Positions 39,746 to 49,009 of a stretch of DNA of 64,000 bases are shown piece by piece. The DNA is from Agarilytica rhodophyticola. Lineage in GTDB: Bacteria; Pseudomonadota; Gammaproteobacteria; Pseudomonadales; Cellvibrionaceae. The stretch lies in the NCBI RefSeq assembly GCF_002157225.2, contig NZ_CP020038.1, forward strand, positions 434,001 to 498,000, in the 5' to 3' direction. The notes below the pieces were generated by a model that saw only the letters and a program-made list of their open reading frames with translations, did no database searches and was not told the DNA's origin. Each line of letters begins with the position of its first letter. Position 1 is the stretch's first letter. Position numbers and translations under genes: made by a program.

Positions 39746-42286
39746 GTGGCAGAAAAAAAAGAAAATGGACGCAAACTTCGTAAAGAAGAAATAAAGAGAC
39801 GGTTAGAAAAAATCTTAGCTGAAGATCAAGAAAATGGACGCGAAAAACTTGCATTATTTGCCACTAGGTGTGCATTAAGGATATTTCCTTTACTGGGGTA
39901 TGACGGAAATCTTGATTACTGGAATAGCAAAAGTGGTAATCACGCAATAAAACACCTCGCCGCTTTATGGAGAGGGATATTAGTTGGCTGGAAATGGAAA
40001 CAAATTCAAGAAATAGAACTTTTGAAAGTTAGGAGCGCCTCCTCCGCCGCCTCCTCCGCCGCCTCCTCCGCCGCCTCCTCCTTCGTCGACGCCGACGCCG
40101 CCGCCGCCGCCGCCGCCTCCTCCTTCTCCGCCGCCGCCGCCTCTTCCTCCTCCGCCGCCTCCTTCGCCGCCGCCGCCTACTACGCCGCCGACATCGGCGC
40201 CTACTACGCCGCCTCCGCCTCCGCCTACGCCGCCGCCTACGATTTGAAATTCCTCGAAAATAAAGCGAATAACTATACTGACTTAAGAACAACTCCTCTC
40301 TGGAATGATGGACAAAAATTCAAAGAGAGCTATATTGCAAATATCTACACAAATGAATGGCCTTCTGCCATAAACTCTCTCCTAGAACAAAAAGAAGTCG
40401 CCAGTAACCCCAATCTCAAAAACCAAATCCTAAAAATCCAACAAGACTACGATGCTATCCTCCATGGCCGTTATCTGCAGGGTGATGATGAAAACGATAT
40501 GGAAAATATTGAAGTTAAATACCGCCCTGAGGAAAAAAACCAACACGAGACTTTGGCAGATGATGATTTTTTGGGGCGTGGGCGTTTGTTGGGGGCGTTG
40601 TTGCCGCGTTTGCGGGTGGTGGGGGATAGTGGTCATTTGACGATCGGTTTGTTTGGTGATTGGGGGGCGGGGAAGTCTAATTTTATTAAGTTGTTGAAGC
40701 AGGCGTTGGATGAGAAGTCGGGGGTTAGGGAGAATGGTCGTAAGATGGAGTTTATTTATGGGGAGTTTAATGCTTGGGCGTATGAGCATACGGATAATAT
40801 CCAGGCGGGGATGACGCAGGAGATGATGAATGCTTTAACTAGTTTTCAGTGTGTGAGTAAGCGGCGTTTGTTGCGGGGGGATTTTGCAGGTTTGCCGCTC
40901 GGTAAAAAATTAAAGTTGTGTTGTTCTACTTTTTTAAATTTATTGGAGTTTGTGTTTAAAACCCCTTGGTTGGTGTTATGTTCGGCGGTGGCTTTGCATC
41001 ATATACGTTTTATTAATTATTATGCTTTGTTTATGATTGCTGTGTTTTTTGGCCATGATATTGCCAAGCTTTTTCCCTCTTATGATAAGGAGTTGGGTCA
41101 TTTAGGTATTGGCGTTGCCGGTGCTGGCACTTTGGCGGTGATTTGGTTTTTGTTAAAGGAGTTTAAAGCCATTGCTGCGCAGCCTTTTGCTAAGGAGTTA
41201 AAAACCTATTTGCGTTTGCCTACTTACGGTAAGCATTTAGGTTTGATTCCTGTTATGGCGAAGCAGATTAAAACTTTATGTAAGCTGTGTTTGGGCAAGC
41301 GGGGCTTGTTTAATAAAATTCATCGACGTTTGATTTTTGTGGTGGATGATTTAGATCGTTGTGGTGTGGAGGGTATTGTTAAAACCTTTGAAGCGGTGCG
41401 TTTAATTTTAGAGCTGGACAATGTTATTGTGATTATCGCAGTGGATCAACGTATTGCTCTACCTGCTCTGGCCTGTCATTACGAACAACTGTCTACCCAT
41501 CATAAACATGATGCTAAGAATATCGCTCGGGATTATTTAGCCAAGGTGATTAATATGCCCTTACACCTGCCGCCACCGGATGATAGCTCGGTAGCACAAT
41601 ATCTCGCCCATCTTTTTAATGACAGTAGTTTTGCTGCTGCACCTCCTGAAGAACAAGTCACAGACGCTGATGATAAGGAAAATACAATAGAAACAATAAA
41701 TGAAAGTGATCTTGTTGATGAACAACAAGCTTCTAAGCAGGAGAAAGATAAAGAGGGAGAGGAGGAAGGAGAGCAAGAAAAAGAAGAAAGCTTGGAAGAA
41801 ATATTTGCTGATATCGCTAAAATTGATGTGAAAGCCGTATTTTATCAAGATAAAGAAAATACCAAAAAAATAGAAAACCTAGGACTAAGCCCCGAACAAA
41901 AACAAGCATTCTACTACTGGCTTATCCAACTGGATCTGCGCAACCCCCGCCAGATAAAACGCTTATATAATAGCTATAACCTACTGCAGCACTACCATAA
42001 AGAAGACGCAGGTCTAACAGGTATAGAACATGCCTTCCCTTTTATGGTGGCCTTATTTTTAATCGAATGGATGAACCAAGAAATTATTGGCCCGGAAAAA
42101 GAACAAACCCGACAAAAACTTATCGACTACCTCTTTTATAATAAAGAGGAGAGTGATTTATCAAACTTAAGAGCAAGTAAAGAGACATTAGAAAATGCTC
42201 GAAACATTTTAAAAGAAAGCGGTGAAACATCGCTGTTTGAGAATATAGAACCTTTTGTTTTGCCAGTAACACAAAATGATCAGTAG
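39746..42286 (+). CDS. KAP-family P-loop NTPase with Ala/Ser-rich N-terminal tract
   Basis: An 846-residue protein. Residues 1-95: basic, then an aromatic block (GYDGNLDYWNSKSGNHAIKH). Residues 97-165: low-complexity Ala/Ser/Tyr/Asp. Residues 300-610: KAP NTPase with Walker A GDWGAGKS (Lys310), two membrane hairpin regions (about 395-437 and 453-471), Walker B LIFVVDDLDRC (529-539) and DYLAKVINMPLHLPPP. Residues 635-685: a Lys/Glu-rich linker. The KAP family includes F-plasmid PifA, which excludes phage T7. GTG start, with AAGGA ten bases upstream. Repeats flank it. A phage-defence role is inference. Confidence 0.85.
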   Translation: MAEKKENGRKLRKEEIKRRLEKILAEDQENGREKLALFATRCALRIFPLLGYDGNLDYWNSKSGNHAIKHLAALWRGILVGWKWKQIQEIELLKVRSASSAASSAASSAASSFVDADAAAAAAASSFSAAAASSSSAASFAAAAYYAADIGAYYAASASAYAAAYDLKFLENKANNYTDLRTTPLWNDGQKFKESYIANIYTNEWPSAINSLLEQKEVASNPNLKNQILKIQQDYDAILHGRYLQGDDENDMENIEVKYRPEEKNQHETLADDDFLGRGRLLGALLPRLRVVGDSGHLTIGLFGDWGAGKSNFIKLLKQALDEKSGVRENGRKMEFIYGEFNAWAYEHTDNIQAGMTQEMMNALTSFQCVSKRRLLRGDFAGLPLGKKLKLCCSTFLNLLEFVFKTPWLVLCSAVALHHIRFINYYALFMIAVFFGHDIAKLFPSYDKELGHLGIGVAGAGTLAVIWFLLKEFKAIAAQPFAKELKTYLRLPTYGKHLGLIPVMAKQIKTLCKLCLGKRGLFNKIHRRLIFVVDDLDRCGVEGIVKTFEAVRLILELDNVIVIIAVDQRIALPALACHYEQLSTHHKHDAKNIARDYLAKVINMPLHLPPPDDSSVAQYLAHLFNDSSFAAAPPEEQVTDADDKENTIETINESDLVDEQQASKQEKDKEGEEEGEQEKEESLEEIFADIAKIDVKAVFYQDKENTKKIENLGLSPEQKQAFYYWLIQLDLRNPRQIKRLYNSYNLLQHYHKEDAGLTGIEHAFPFMVALFLIEWMNQEIIGPEKEQTRQKLIDYLFYNKEESDLSNLRASKETLENARNILKESGETSLFENIEPFVLPVTQNDQ
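40034..40240 (+). repeat. NNC-codon low-complexity tract inside the KAP gene
   Basis: 69 consecutive codons, of which 68 end in C: mainly GCC (Ala) and TCC (Ser), with TAC, GAC, TTC, GTC, ATC and GGC. It starts with a near-regular (GCC GCC TCC TCC) repeat and becomes irregular. Its G+C content is far above the rest of the window. The opposite strand reads as a poly-Arg frame, an artefact of this tract. Confidence 0.9.
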
Positions 42287-42290
42287 TTTC

Positions 42291-42573
42291 TTGTTACTTT
42301 TTTGCTTGTGAAAAAAAGTAACCAAAAAAGCACACCCTGTTATTTTGCCCTGCGGGTTCCTTCTCAAAAGTCGTAATTTTCAGGTCGGTATGAAAGAGCC
42401 ATCCATGGCTCTCCATACCTCAATCACACATCCTGTGTGATTGCCCTAAAAATTACGACTTTTGTTCAGCAAAATAAACGGGAATAATTTTGTACGACGC
42501 AGTCGCCCGGAGGGTGGAATCCGGGGATGGTTTTCATACAAGAAAAGTAACTCGCCATCAGGCGACATTCTGA
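42291..42573. repeat. Dispersed palindromic repeat, copy D
   Basis: Starts 5 bp after the KAP stop. Left part GTTACTTTTTTGC...AAAAAAGCACACCC and core as in copy A; right part AATAATTTTGTACGACG...AAAAGTAACTCGCC, which is the A left arm inverted. Contains hairpins at 42396-42411 and 42422-42442 with GGA in the minus-strand loop. Together with A-C it brackets the lipoprotein and KAP genes. Confidence 0.8.
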
Positions 42574-42645
42574 GTTTATAAAAATATACATATTTTTAAT
42601 GTAAAATACCCAAAACAAAACTAGATATTAAGGAATCACTCCCCA

Positions 42646-43422
42646 TTGGAATTCGCCGACCTTACTCCCCAGCTCTATCTCATACTTTTTGCCGTTGCCT
42701 TGCTTGCAGGTTTTCTTGATACCTTAGTCGGAGGCGGCGGTTTGTTGACGACGCCGGCGTTGATTCTCTCTGGTATGTCTCCGCTTATGGCTTTGGGAAC
42801 TAATAAGTTGCAGAGTACTATGGGAACGGCGACAGCGGCGTATATGGTGATTAGCAAACGCAAGGCATCTTGGCAGGGGATACGTTGGTTGATGTTAAGT
42901 GCTTTTATTGGTTCTGTGTTGGGCACTTTGGCATTGCAGTTAATCGACGCGGCGACCTTGAGTTTTGTGATTCCTGTGGTGTTGTTTTTTATCGGCAGTT
43001 ATTTTTTGTTCAGTCCTAAGGTAAGAGAAGAGGATTGTCAGCCGAGAATTTCCGAGCGGCTTTATCGTATGTTTGTCGTGCCCCTGGTAGGGTGGTATGA
43101 CGGTATGTTTGGCCCCGGCACTGGCTCTTTTTTTGCTTTGGCAGGGGTGTCTTTACGGGGCTATGGATTGGTGAGTTCGACGGCGCAGGCAAAGCCGTTA
43201 AATTTTTCAACCAATATTGCTTCGCTGATAGTATTTTTATTTGCAGGCCAGTTCGTGTGGCAGGTGGGTGTTCTAATGATGTTAGGACAGTTCATCGGGG
43301 CCAGGTTTGGCGCAAATGTTTTGTTTTCCATTCGCATTAGTATCCTTAAACCGATGATCGTATTGATGTGCTTTGGCATGTTGATTAGTTACGTATATAA
43401 AATGGGCTGGCTGGCTTTTTAA
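42646..43422 (+). CDS. TauE/SafE-family sulfite/anion permease
   Basis: A 258-residue membrane protein with about eight helices and the family's duplicated motif: GFLDTLVGGGGLLTTPALIL in the first half and GWYDGMFGPGTGSFFALAG in the second. Members export sulfite, sulfoacetate or related anions. The start is a TTG with AAGGAA about ten bases upstream; the first in-frame ATG would remove the first motif, so TTG is kept. Confidence 0.9.
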   Translation: MEFADLTPQLYLILFAVALLAGFLDTLVGGGGLLTTPALILSGMSPLMALGTNKLQSTMGTATAAYMVISKRKASWQGIRWLMLSAFIGSVLGTLALQLIDAATLSFVIPVVLFFIGSYFLFSPKVREEDCQPRISERLYRMFVVPLVGWYDGMFGPGTGSFFALAGVSLRGYGLVSSTAQAKPLNFSTNIASLIVFLFAGQFVWQVGVLMMLGQFIGARFGANVLFSIRISILKPMIVLMCFGMLISYVYKMGWLAF

Positions 43423-43633
43423 CTAAGCCTTTTACTTAAACCTTCTGACTTGGCCCTTTGATCGATAGAGCCACTCCTCCTGTCGTATAAAGCTCGTGGA
43501 GTTTGATGCAAGAGCTTGTCAGACCGTTGTAGAATGAGCAGCAACTAATTGGGGCCAGCTAACAAGCTCCAGTCTATTTAGAGCTCTTTCATTAACAGAT
43601 CAACGACTATGGAATTTCTGCTGAGAAGATAAG

Positions 43634-46600
43634 ATGAAATATAAAAATATTTTTTTACTCGGTGCTTTATTAAGCGGTGTCGTATCGTTTGCTAAAGTGC
43701 AAGCGACGCCTCAGGATTCAACACGATTACTACGCTTTCCTGATATTCACAAAAACTATGTTACCTTTGTTTATGGCGGGGATATTTATATCTCTTCAAC
43801 TAAGGGTGGTTTAGCCACGAAATTGACTTCCGATGAAGGTTCGGAATTATTCCCTAAATTTTCACCTGATGGTAAAAAAATCGCTTTTTCCGCCGAATAC
43901 AGTGGCAATCGTCAGGTCTATGTAATGAATGCTGATGGCAGTGATTTAACCCAGCTCACCTATTATAACGATGTGGGTAAAATGCCACCACGAGGTGGTT
44001 TTGACTATCGGGTGTTAGACTGGACGCCTGATGGCAAGAATATTCTTGTACGCGGCAACCGCTTACCTTGGGGGCCACGCATGGGACGGCCAATGTTGGT
44101 GCCTGTAGAAGGAGGCATGGCTCAAGATATGGCGGTGCCTGAAGGCGGCGGTGGTATGTTATCGCCCGATGGTAATCGTCTTCTCTATACACCTATCGAC
44201 CGTGAATGGCGTACTTGGAAACGTCATCGTGGTGGCCGCGCGCAGGATGTCTGGATTTATAATCTCAACGATAACACTAGCGAGCAGTTGACAACCAGTA
44301 GAGCAACAGATCAGCAACCAGTTTGGGTAGGAGATAATATTTACTTTGCCTCCGATCGTGCCTATACCCTTAATCTTTATCGGTATCAAAAAGATGGAGA
44401 GCCTGTACAACAAACGTTCCACAAAGAGTTTGATGTGCTCTGGCCTAGCGCCGGCCCTGATGCAGTAGTTTATCAAAATGGTGGCTATTTATACCGCTTT
44501 GATCCCGCTTCAGAAAAAGCGGAAAAAATGGATATTAAGGTAGCGGGTGCTCGGCCCCATCGTCAGCCAGTGTTCAAAAATGTCGCGGCTTTTACCGATA
44601 CCTTTGATTTATCTCATGATGGTAAACGGGCACTGTTTGCCTCGAGAGGTGAGCTATTTACGGTGCCTGAAAAAAATGGCCCCACGCGCAATATTTCTAA
44701 CACACCAAGCGCTCGAGAAATCAGTGCGAGTTGGTCACCAGATGGCAAAAATATTGTCTTCTTAAGTGATGCCAGTGGTGAGTACGAAATTTATATGCGC
44801 TCACAAAATGGTAAAGGCACCGCCAAACAGCTAACCAAAGATTCGAACATTTGGCTATTTCCTCCCGTGTGGTCCGGAAGCTCTGATAAATTGGCTTGGT
44901 CTGATGCCAATCAAAAACTTTGGGTGATGTCGATCAATGGTAAAGCAGTAGAAGTGGATCGTGGCCGCTATGGTGATATAGAAGAGTATCAATTTTCTGC
45001 TGATGGACGTTATTTAGGTTATGTCAAGCAAGCTCAAAACGGTTTGGCGCAAATTTGGTTGTATGATAGTAAGTCTAATAGCACGCGGAAGTTAAGTGAT
45101 AATCAGACTTCTGATTTTTCACCCGTATTTGATCCTAAAGGACGCTATCTCTATTTCTTATCAAATCGTGATTACAACTTAAATTTTTCAAGTTATGAAT
45201 TTAATTATCTCTATCACGACGCCACCCGAATATATGCCGCGCCGCTCAATGATACTATCACTATGCCTGGCGCACTTAGCAGCGACGAAGTGGGAGAGGC
45301 TAAAAGCACAGATGGCAAAGGTAAAAAAGATAAAAAGTCTGACAAAGCCCAGGTGATTACCCTCAACGCTAAGAAAATGCGCGATCATGCAGTTGCTCTC
45401 GTGGCTAAAGCCGGAGATTATCAGCAATTATCTGCTAATGATGAGGGCGTGTTGGTGATTGCGGGCAATGGCGGCAGTGGTAAGCTGACATTGGTGACGG
45501 TTGATGAAAAAGCCAAGAGTGAAGTGATTGCCAGCAAAATTGATAGCTATCGCCTCGCCGCTGGTGGTAAAAAAGTGCTGGTGAAACAAGGTAAAGACTT
45601 CTCAATTATCGATGCGAAAGCGAAGCAAAAACCTGAGAATAATCGTCTTTCACTTAAACACTTACACATGCGTATCGATCCTGAAATCGAATGGGCACAA
45701 ATGTATAGAGATGCATGGCGTACCCTACGTGATTGGTTCTATGATCCCAACATGCACGGTCAAGACTGGCAAAAAATCTATGATAAATACCAGCCTTTAG
45801 TTGCTCATGCTGCTCACCGCAGTGATTTAGACTTTATTTTAAGTGAAGTAGCCGGTGAGATGAATGCGGGTCATATTTATGTCCAATCTGGCGACGAACC
45901 CTCTGTTAAACGTATCGAAGGTGGTTTACTCGGTGCTGAAATAGCCTCGCATACTTCTGGAAATTTCCAAATCAAAAAAATATTTAGAGGAGAGAATTGG
46001 CATGACAATTTTCGTTCTCCTTTAACCCAAGCTGGTGTGAATGTTAGCGAGGGTGAATTTATTTTAGCGGTGAATGGGATTGCAAGTAATACAGTTAAAA
46101 ACTTCTATCAGTTGATGGAGAATACCGCTGGTAAAATAACCACTTTAACCGTTGCGGCAACGGCCAACGGTAAAAATACTCGTGATGTTTTAGTAAAACC
46201 TATAAAACGTGAGACAAGCTTACGCTATCTCGATTGGGTAGCTTCTCGCGCGGCCTATGTTGATAAATTATCTAACGGCAGAGTAGGTTATATTCATCTA
46301 CCCAATACAGCGATTGACGGTAATCGAGAGTTATTTAAACAGTTTTTACCACAAATTAATAAAGAAGCGTTAATTATTGATGATCGCTACAATGGCGGTG
46401 GTTTTATTCCTGAGCACATGATTGCTATGTTATCTCGGGAGCCATTAAATTATTGGAAACGCCGTGGCACAGAACCATTGTCGACGCCTTTCTATCAGCA
46501 TACAGGCCCGAAGGCGATGCTAGTGAATGGTTATTCCAGTTCGGGTGGTGATGCTTTGCCTTATTACTTCCGTAAAAATGGTCTTGGCAAAATTATCGGC

Positions 46601-46879
46601 ACTCGCACCTGGGGCGGATTAATTGGTATATCTGGCAACCCCAGGCTTGTTGATGGTGGGCAGGTGCTTGCTTCGACTTTTCGTTTTCTTGATACCGAAG
46701 GTAAATGGGCGGTAGAAAACGAAGGTGTTACACCGGATATAGAAGTATTGGATCGTCCTGAATTGATCCACCAAGGCAAAGACCCTTCCATAGAGCGTGC
46801 GGTTAACGAATTGTTAAAAGAGCTACCTGCTTCTCCTGCGCCTGCAATGAAAGCACCGCCTGCGCCCACTAAATTTTAA
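43634..46879 (+). CDS. Tricorn-like S41 peptidase, secreted
   Basis: A 1081-residue protein with a signal peptide (residues 1-24). Residues 25-330 and 340-680: beta-propeller repeats of TolB/WD40-like type (LFPKFSPDGKKIAFSAEYSG, ISASWSPDGKNIVFLSD). Residues 690-760: tricorn C1-like domain. About 770-860: PDZ (GVNVSEGEFILAVNGIAS). About 890-1060: S41 protease core with the nucleophile in GYSSSGGD (Ser near 970). Tricorn-type enzymes cut peptides fed through the propeller; the export signal puts it in the periplasm, where it may degrade peptides. Monocistronic. Confidence 0.92.
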   Translation: MKYKNIFLLGALLSGVVSFAKVQATPQDSTRLLRFPDIHKNYVTFVYGGDIYISSTKGGLATKLTSDEGSELFPKFSPDGKKIAFSAEYSGNRQVYVMNADGSDLTQLTYYNDVGKMPPRGGFDYRVLDWTPDGKNILVRGNRLPWGPRMGRPMLVPVEGGMAQDMAVPEGGGGMLSPDGNRLLYTPIDREWRTWKRHRGGRAQDVWIYNLNDNTSEQLTTSRATDQQPVWVGDNIYFASDRAYTLNLYRYQKDGEPVQQTFHKEFDVLWPSAGPDAVVYQNGGYLYRFDPASEKAEKMDIKVAGARPHRQPVFKNVAAFTDTFDLSHDGKRALFASRGELFTVPEKNGPTRNISNTPSAREISASWSPDGKNIVFLSDASGEYEIYMRSQNGKGTAKQLTKDSNIWLFPPVWSGSSDKLAWSDANQKLWVMSINGKAVEVDRGRYGDIEEYQFSADGRYLGYVKQAQNGLAQIWLYDSKSNSTRKLSDNQTSDFSPVFDPKGRYLYFLSNRDYNLNFSSYEFNYLYHDATRIYAAPLNDTITMPGALSSDEVGEAKSTDGKGKKDKKSDKAQVITLNAKKMRDHAVALVAKAGDYQQLSANDEGVLVIAGNGGSGKLTLVTVDEKAKSEVIASKIDSYRLAAGGKKVLVKQGKDFSIIDAKAKQKPENNRLSLKHLHMRIDPEIEWAQMYRDAWRTLRDWFYDPNMHGQDWQKIYDKYQPLVAHAAHRSDLDFILSEVAGEMNAGHIYVQSGDEPSVKRIEGGLLGAEIASHTSGNFQIKKIFRGENWHDNFRSPLTQAGVNVSEGEFILAVNGIASNTVKNFYQLMENTAGKITTLTVAATANGKNTRDVLVKPIKRETSLRYLDWVASRAAYVDKLSNGRVGYIHLPNTAIDGNRELFKQFLPQINKEALIIDDRYNGGGFIPEHMIAMLSREPLNYWKRRGTEPLSTPFYQHTGPKAMLVNGYSSSGGDALPYYFRKNGLGKIIGTRTWGGLIGISGNPRLVDGGQVLASTFRFLDTEGKWAVENEGVTPDIEVLDRPELIHQGKDPSIERAVNELLKELPASPAPAMKAPPAPTKF

Positions 46880-46887
46880 CCTGTTCA

Positions 46888-46917
46888 TTAACCCGGCATA
46901 AATTCCTGCCGGGTTAA
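46888..46917 (+). terminator. Rho-independent terminator of the S41 gene
   Basis: An 11-bp stem (TTAACCCGGCA 46888-46898 with 46907-46917), an 8-nt loop, then TTATGTTT. It begins nine bases after the stop. Confidence 0.75.
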
Positions 46918-47015
46918 TTATGTTTGCGACACATTTAAATCGAGTTAGAATCGCCCAGTAGACTTTTTCAATACAAAGTTGGCATAAGTTTTATTGCCTT
47001 GGGCTATAAAAATAG

Positions 47016-47471
47016 ATGATAAAATTAATAAAAACTATAGTGATGCAAGGACATGGTGTTGCTTCTGGTAAGTCTAAGACTTCGCCTTACCCAAGAGGGA
47101 CGATTGAAATGCAAACACCTCACTTTCAGCGTCGCGGCTTAGATGTTTCTAATTTTTTTCCTGGAACATTAAATTTATCTATTGCCCCTTATATTTTCAA
47201 ATGCGTGAACCCAGAGTACACGTTCCGCTCCGTGCATTGGGCCGAAGGTTTCTCATCAGAAGACTTTTCTTTTTCGCAATGCGAATTGTTATACCGCAAT
47301 AGTAGTTTTAATGGTTATATCTACTACCCGCATCCCGAGACAAAAATTAATCATTTCCAGTCAGATTCCTTAATAGAAGTTATATCTGAAAAAATCCCTG
47401 AAATTCAGTACGGCGATGTTGTCACATTGAAATATCAAGAACAAGAGATCGATATTGTTGAGGCTCTTTAG
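47016..47471 (+). CDS. Hypothetical protein with a riboflavin-kinase-like (DUF120-type) pattern
   Basis: A 151-residue cytoplasmic protein. GHGVASGKSKTSPYPRGTI near the N-terminus and FFPGTLNLSIAPYIF in the middle recall the GTLN motif and barrel of archaeal CTP-dependent riboflavin kinases (DUF120), with a conserved HWAEGF. This comparison is from memory and weak. The first ATG has no ribosome site; ATG 47043 (MQGHGVASG) is equally possible. Confidence 0.6.
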   Translation: MIKLIKTIVMQGHGVASGKSKTSPYPRGTIEMQTPHFQRRGLDVSNFFPGTLNLSIAPYIFKCVNPEYTFRSVHWAEGFSSEDFSFSQCELLYRNSSFNGYIYYPHPETKINHFQSDSLIEVISEKIPEIQYGDVVTLKYQEQEIDIVEAL

Positions 47472-47705
47472 AGTCACTAGATTTTTTCACTCATTCCTAT
47501 TTCTTAACTAGCGTCTGTTAACAGCTTCTAATATCGTGCAATGAGTTGTTCGAATTTCAATTGATTGTTATGCTATGTATTCTATTATCATAAAGCAGAC
47601 CTATTTTGATATCTCGCATATGACATAGGCGTTCATATTATATTTTTCAGTTTGTAGTATTCGAACCTATATAATGTTGTATCAGGCTTTGCATGGAGAG
47701 ATGCA

Positions 47706-48971
47706 TTGTATATTCAGAAAATATTTTCCGATGGTCTTTTTGTTGTTGTAAAAGCGGCTATTACTTCACTAATAATATTGTCATCGATTGCTTTTGCTAC
47801 GGATCATGTCGATGGCGATATATATTTTGAAAACCCACTGGTGGATATTAGTGATCTCTATGCTTTTATGAGTCCACAGAATCCGGAACGTCTCGTACTA
47901 ATTTTAAATTCATATCCTTTTGTGCCGCCGAGGGCTCATTTCTCTGATAAATTGACATATCGATTTCGCATTAAACCCGTCGAGATAACTGGAATGGGAC
48001 TTGAATCTCGCTTTAATATTGTTGATAAGGAATATCGTTTTGACTGTCGTTTTTTAACGCCTCACGACCTGAAAGAATATTCGATAACTTGTCGATCGTC
48101 TTTGGATGAGTCGATCAAGCGCAATGTCAACGATGAAAGTGGGAAAGAAAAAGATGGTATACGAGTGTTTGCCGGTAAAAGAGAAGACCCTTTTTTGTTC
48201 GATTCCTCTTGGTTTAAAACCTTGTTATTCGATCGCTGCATTCCGCCCTCCAATGCTTCTAATGAAATGTCCAATTTAAATGTGCTGAGTATCGTTTTGG
48301 AATTCGATATAAGCAAACTTACCCACCTTCATAAAGGCAGTCTATTTGCGGTTGCTGGTGAGATTACACAAACCCTAGAAGGCGACAAACACGAGACGAT
48401 TATGGATCGAGTTGGACGACCAGAAGTGAGTAATGGCCGATTGGTGACCTTAGTTAACGAGGAGGATTTAAGGCCTTATTATAATCGTGAAGACACCTTT
48501 TCATTAAAGCCTGAAAATAAAACTCGCTATCAGGCACGCCTGCAAGAAAACTTGGATTATCTTGATGGTCTCGATGAGATGAAAGACTGGTCAAAAGATT
48601 GGGGCAAAGTGTTGGTCGATTTATTGGTAAATGACTTTTTAGTGATCGATATTGCTAAACCCTTTAGTTCAAGTGGCTACTTTGATATTGAGAGTTCCAT
48701 GCTAGACAATAAACCTCACACTCGAAGTGGTGGCAGGGTGCCAGGAGAAAGAGTTATCAATCAGTTAACTACAACAATGATTAATGGTGGTCATGGCCAA
48801 GGTATTAACGATGGTATTGCCCCCAATAATTTTAAAAACAAAGTATTTCCCTACCTAGATAAACCTGCTTCTGGTATTTGGCCCTATGTGAAAAATAAAC
48901 TGGCAAAACGTATTGTTAAAGGAATTGCCATGAAAAAGAGGGATTTGACTATCAAGCCTTGTGAGAACTGA
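47706..48971 (+). CDS. DUF4331-family exported protein
   Basis: A 421-residue protein. Residues 14-31 form a signal peptide; the mature start (ATDHVDGDIYFENPLVDISD) and LYAFMSPQNPERLVLILNSY are the DUF4331 signature (usually DH.D.P.......DI.DLYAF). The C-terminal part matches with GRVPGERVINQLTTTMINGG. Function is unknown; members are secreted. The TTG start is chosen because GGAG lies seven bases upstream; the nearby ATG at 47701 is out of frame. Confidence 0.82.
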   Translation: MYIQKIFSDGLFVVVKAAITSLIILSSIAFATDHVDGDIYFENPLVDISDLYAFMSPQNPERLVLILNSYPFVPPRAHFSDKLTYRFRIKPVEITGMGLESRFNIVDKEYRFDCRFLTPHDLKEYSITCRSSLDESIKRNVNDESGKEKDGIRVFAGKREDPFLFDSSWFKTLLFDRCIPPSNASNEMSNLNVLSIVLEFDISKLTHLHKGSLFAVAGEITQTLEGDKHETIMDRVGRPEVSNGRLVTLVNEEDLRPYYNREDTFSLKPENKTRYQARLQENLDYLDGLDEMKDWSKDWGKVLVDLLVNDFLVIDIAKPFSSSGYFDIESSMLDNKPHTRSGGRVPGERVINQLTTTMINGGHGQGINDGIAPNNFKNKVFPYLDKPASGIWPYVKNKLAKRIVKGIAMKKRDLTIKPCEN

Positions 48972-49009
48972 AGCTAAAGTAATAACAAGATGTTGATTGG
49001 CCCAGTTGA

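Noticed and set aside
40029-40292. Minus-strand 87-residue poly-arginine reading frame
   Set aside because: It is the complement of the NNC tract in the KAP gene; GGC/GGA-type complements give Arg runs with no other protein features.
40430-40789. 119-residue minus-strand frame under the KAP gene
   Set aside because: Antisense shadow of the G/T-rich NTPase core; Ile/Pro/Thr-rich junk composition.
38161-42573. Insertion-sequence or integron interpretation of the repeats
   Set aside because: No transposase or integrase, no matching target-site duplications; copies differ in length and orientation of modules, unlike IS ends or attC sites.
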